Of a stretch of DNA of 36,653 nt, positions 34,305 through 36,653 are shown in pieces. The notes beneath the pieces were generated by a model. The model saw only the letters and a program-made list of their open reading frames with translations. It was not told where the DNA came from and searched no databases. The stretch is from NCBI GenBank assembly GCA_937910785.1, contig CALDLG010000023.1:1-36653 (forward strand), read 5' to 3'. Within the stretch, counting starts at the first letter, position 1, and each line of letters opens with the position of its first letter. Both the position numbers and the translations under genes were made by a program. Origin of the DNA: an uncultured Lachnospiraceae bacterium. Lineage in GTDB: Bacteria > Bacillota > Clostridia > Lachnospirales > Lachnospiraceae.

Positions 34305-35789
34305 TTAAACCTCCTCCTGTTCCGGTTCCTGATATTTTCTGATTACAAAATGCATACATGTGCCTTCCGTTTCCTTGCTGGTTGCCCAGATATAGCCTCC
34401 ATGATCTTCAATAATTTTTCTGACGATGGAAAGGCCGATACCGCTGCCTCCCTGGGAAGAATTTCTGGAAGCATCCGTTCGGTAGAAACGCTCGAATATA
34501 TTGGGCAGGTCCTTTGCCGCAATCCCTTTTCCATTATCCTCTATCTCTACCCGGATCGAATCCACTTCATCCAGAATCCGGATATCAATAACGCCGTTTT
34601 CCTTATCCAGATATTTGACGCTGTTGCCGATAATATTATTAATGACTCTTTTTAACTGCTCCGGGTCCGCAATAATCTGCGTATCCGGCGACACAAGATC
34701 CTCATAATTCAGCTGAATATTCTTGGATTCCAGATCGAGTCCGACCTCTTCCACACAATCCCCGAAATATTCCGCCACATTGATACGGTGAAAATTATAG
34801 GGTATCCGGTTATTGTCAATTCCGGAATAAATGGTCAGCTCATTGATCAGTCTGTCCATATCATTCGCCTTATTATAAATGGTCTTAATATACTTATCCA
34901 TTTTCTCAGGCGTGTCGGCCACTCCGTCCATGATGCCTTCCACATAGCCCTTTACCGCGGTAATCGGCGTTTTCAGATCATGCGAAATATTGCTGATCAA
35001 TTCCCGGTTCTGTTTTTCGTGTTCGAACTTTTCATCTAACGACTCCTTCAGCCGCAGCCTCATGTCCTCATAATTTCTGTATAGCTCTCCGATTTCTCCT
35101 TTTTCCTCACTGGAAAGCCGGTATTCCAGATTTCCTTCCGCAATCTGCTGCATAGCCGTATTCAGCTGATTGACCGGCGTAAAAACGCCCTTCTGTATCC
35201 ACTGGGTCAGCACCATACTGGTAAAAATCAGAATCAGGATAAACGCGAGCACCATGTCGATCAGCATCTTCTGAGAAATCAGAGAACTCACCCTTGTAAT
35301 AATGAAAAGGCTTCCCTGCGCTCCGTCGCGAAAAACGAAATCCAGCTGTTTTACCAGTTTTCTCATATCATTATAATAATATCCCGTCTCCGAATTGGAA
35401 AAATCCCTTCCGTACTCCGGCAGTTTTGTAAAAATACGCTCCGCCGCTTTGCTGTCACCGGCATAATAGATTTCCTGATCCTTACGGACAATGATATAGG
35501 AAGACTTATTTGCCAGCTCCTCATTGATTTTTTCGAGATACTCCTGTTCTTCTATTCTGGACGGTTCTTCTATAAGCTGTTCCCGGACCTCTTTCAGAAC
35601 ATCCGCCGTCATCTGATTATAATTCTCCAACGTATAGGCAAAAGAAACATAATTCCTGTCAAAAGCGCCGAACTCCTGCTCCGAATTTACCATAAAAATT
35701 CCGATTCCCATAAAAGCAACCGCAGTCAACAGAAGCGGCACAACAATAATGAATATGGAAGTAACCAATAACCGCGTTCTGAACTTCAA
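34305..35789 (-). CDS. Sensor histidine kinase (third two-component system)
   Basis: A 494-residue kinase: TM1 about 8-33, an extracytoplasmic domain to about 172 with many Glu/Tyr, TM2 about 175-197, HAMP (about 198-250), H-box with His270 in SNISHDLKTPITAV, N-box NNIIGNSVKY, G1 DNGKGIA and G2 GGSGIGLSIVRKI. Start is TTG 35789 with AGAAGG nine nucleotides upstream; a TTG nine bases further up touches the same site and is unlikely. Input signal unknown. Confidence 0.93.
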   Translation of the reverse strand: MKFRTRLLVTSIFIIVVPLLLTAVAFMGIGIFMVNSEQEFGAFDRNYVSFAYTLENYNQMTADVLKEVREQLIEEPSRIEEQEYLEKINEELANKSSYIIVRKDQEIYYAGDSKAAERIFTKLPEYGRDFSNSETGYYYNDMRKLVKQLDFVFRDGAQGSLFIITRVSSLISQKMLIDMVLAFILILIFTSMVLTQWIQKGVFTPVNQLNTAMQQIAEGNLEYRLSSEEKGEIGELYRNYEDMRLRLKESLDEKFEHEKQNRELISNISHDLKTPITAVKGYVEGIMDGVADTPEKMDKYIKTIYNKANDMDRLINELTIYSGIDNNRIPYNFHRINVAEYFGDCVEEVGLDLESKNIQLNYEDLVSPDTQIIADPEQLKRVINNIIGNSVKYLDKENGVIDIRILDEVDSIRVEIEDNGKGIAAKDLPNIFERFYRTDASRNSSQGGSGIGLSIVRKIIEDHGGYIWATSKETEGTCMHFVIRKYQEPEQEEV

Positions 35790-35906
35790 ATAATCCAACC
35801 TTCTTTCGCAAACGTCTTTCCTGATACTAATATATCATAAATTCAACAAATAGAAATAAAACATCTGATATAATCTTATTAAAAATTTGTAAATTTTTAT
35901 TTTCTA

Positions 35907-35954
35907 TTGACTTTTCCTTTTTCTTTGTTATACTGAAATCAGTAATCATTACTG
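35907..35954 (+). promoter_or_regulatory. perR promoter with 7-1-7 Per/Fur-type box
   Basis: TTGACT (35907-35912), 16-nt spacer, TATACT (35929-35934). Six bases after the -10 lies the perfect palindrome CAGTAAT-C-ATTACTG (35940-35954). Its 7-1-7 layout and AAT-N-ATT core match the PerR/Fur box pattern (TTATAATNATTATAA in B. subtilis). Position at the transcription start fits autorepression by the gene product. Confidence 0.78.
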
Positions 35955-36004
35955 TTTTCTCGAAAATGGTTTTTCATAAATAACTGATTTGAATGGAGGA
36001 AAAA

Positions 36005-36391
36005 TTGGCGATCAAACACAGTCGGCAACGGCAGGTAATCAAAGACTTTTTAATGACAAGACATGACCATCCGACCGCGGATGTCGTTTATACAAATGTC
36101 AGACAGGAATATCCCAATATCAGCCTTGGCACCGTATACAGGAATCTGACACTGCTTGCGGATATGGGCGAAATCACACGCCTTCGTGTGGGAGACGGCG
36201 TAGATCACTTCGATGCGGACACATCCAATCATTATCATTTCATCTGTTCCAGATGCGGACAGGTAATGGATCTGAAAATGGACAATATCGATGATATCGT
36301 AGACATTGCCGGGATGAATTTTAACGGAGAGATTCAGGGGCATATGACATATTTTTATGGAATTTGTGGAAACTGTAATGACATAGACTGA
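36005..36391 (+). CDS. perR: Fur-family regulator, most likely PerR
   Basis: A 128-residue regulator. The DNA-binding part has TADVVYTNVRQEYPNISLGTVYRNLTLLADMGEI. The metal sites are HFDADTSNHYHFICSRCG and a C-terminal CGNC, giving the two CxxC zinc pairs. The D-x(5)-HYH spacing resembles PerR (Asp85, His91, His93 in B. subtilis). The PerR rather than Fur call rests on the next gene, a rubredoxin-type peroxide-defence protein, and on the box at its own promoter. Start: TTG 36005, five nucleotides after GGAGG; the ATG at 35993 has no site. Confidence 0.85.
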   Translation: MAIKHSRQRQVIKDFLMTRHDHPTADVVYTNVRQEYPNISLGTVYRNLTLLADMGEITRLRVGDGVDHFDADTSNHYHFICSRCGQVMDLKMDNIDDIVDIAGMNFNGEIQGHMTYFYGICGNCNDID

Positions 36392-36461
36392 AAAATCAGA
36401 GATTTTTCAATCGCAAATCTGCGCAGAACGCCGTCAGCGGCGGCATAAAGTTCGCAGGCTG
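36386..36461 (+). repeat. Structured intergenic repeat, copy 2 (overlaps perR stop)
   Basis: A 76-nt element starting GACTGA, so it contains the perR stop codon. Hairpin AAAAATC-AGA-GATTTTT, then CAATCGC, then outer stem CTGCG/CGCAG with inner stem CGCCG-TCAG-CGGCG. Aligned with copy 1 (9604-9681) the paired bases differ yet stay paired. Both copies are on the coding strand of the gene they follow. Confidence 0.75.
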
Positions 36462-36472
36462 TCCGGAAGAAA

Positions 36473-36509
36473 TTAAGATGTTACCCCAGAATCTCTTGGC
36501 ACATCTTAA
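36473..36509 (+). promoter_or_regulatory. Inverted repeat in the leader of the rubrerythrin-like gene
   Basis: TTAAGATGT (36473-36481) and ACATCTTAA (36501-36509) form a perfect nine-pair inverted repeat with a 19-nt loop, 30 nt before the start codon. A TATAAT follows at 36512-36517 without a clear -35. It could be an operator or an RNA hairpin; a Per box is not seen here. Confidence 0.4.
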
Positions 36510-36540
36510 AATATAATGATAAAGTAAAGGAGACAAAGCT

Positions 36541-36653
36541 ATGAAATTTGTATGTCAGGTATGTGGTTATGTTCATGAAGGAGATGCTGCTCCGGAGAAA
36601 TGTCCTCAGTGTGGTGCGCCGGCTGAGAAATTTACGGCACAGAGCGGTGCTAT
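36541..36653 (+). CDS. Rubredoxin-domain protein, probably reverse rubrerythrin (cut by right edge)
   Basis: The first 37 residues form a rubredoxin-like zinc/iron knuckle: Cys5 and Cys8 in VCQVCGYVHEG, then Cys21 and Cys24 in KCPQCGAP. This short-spaced rubredoxin placed at the N-terminus is the mark of reverse rubrerythrins, which reduce peroxide and are PerR-controlled in clostridia. AAGGAG precedes the ATG. The diiron domain lies outside the window, so another rubredoxin-fused protein is possible. Confidence 0.78.
   Translation, partial: MKFVCQVCGYVHEGDAAPEKCPQCGAPAEKFTAQSGA

Noticed and set aside
1..36653. CRISPR arrays, tRNA or rRNA genes, prophage or complete insertion sequences
   Set aside because: None seen: no regularly spaced repeats, no tRNA cloverleaf with a convincing T-loop, and no transposase or phage gene.

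Overview
The window looks like a chromosomal segment of an anaerobic, Gram-positive member of the Clostridia, most likely Lachnospiraceae. The evidence is the gene content: FeoA/FeoB, a PerR-like regulator beside a rubredoxin-domain protein of the reverse-rubrerythrin type, sugar-type ABC permeases with lipoprotein binding proteins, the archaeal/eukaryal-like ProS, and a ribosome-biogenesis cluster whose order matches Bacillus subtilis (rplS, rbgA, rnhB, ylqG, ylqH). Strong Shine-Dalgarno sequences, frequent TTG starts and lipoprotein signal peptides agree with this. Almost everything is on the minus strand. Only one two-component system (25.7-27.7 kb) and the right edge (36.0 kb to the end) are on the plus strand.

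Layout from left to right. (1) 1-1.1 kb: feoB (cut by the edge) and feoA behind a strong promoter whose -10 lies inside a perfect palindrome. (2) 1.3-4.6 kb: a response regulator and an 868-residue sensor kinase with a very large extracellular part. (3) 4.7-11.7 kb: one long minus-strand housekeeping cluster, rplS, lepB, rbgA, lepB, rnhB, ylqG-like, ylqH-like, a frameshifted yraN, pgeF. The ylqG/ylqH pair resembles the flagellar switch proteins FliK and the FlhB C-domain although no flagellar gene is near. (4) 11.8-12.1 kb: a 307-bp long-inverted-repeat element that resembles a MITE. (5) 12.2-14.2 kb: an XRE-HTH/PurM fusion and an orphan BlaI/MecI-type repressor.

(6) 14.2-27.7 kb is the most unusual region. 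Seven minus-strand genes encode a small lipoprotein, three tandem paralogous ~800-residue lipoproteins (each an N-terminal repeat/propeller-like domain fused to a family-1 solute-binding domain), two MalF/MalG-type permeases and an HlyD-type adaptor. No ATPase gene is present. A divergent response regulator and kinase follow. Three promoters in this region (two for the lipoproteins, one for the regulator) share the same geometry: two TTTAGAG-like half-sites exactly 11 nt apart, then exactly 10 nt to a TGN-extended -10. I infer a self-contained, RR-controlled surface sensing or transport system.

(7) 27.7-35.8 kb: a small membrane protein, proS, an O-antigen-ligase-type membrane protein, an AI-2E-type permease, an RluA-type pseudouridine synthase and a third two-component system. 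(8) 35.9 kb to the end: perR with a 7-1-7 Per/Fur-type box at its own promoter, followed by the start of a reverse-rubrerythrin-like gene.

A small repeat with two covarying stems occurs twice (after rbgA and after perR). In each copy it starts at the stop codon of the preceding gene, on the same strand. All calls come from reading the sequence; no searches were run.
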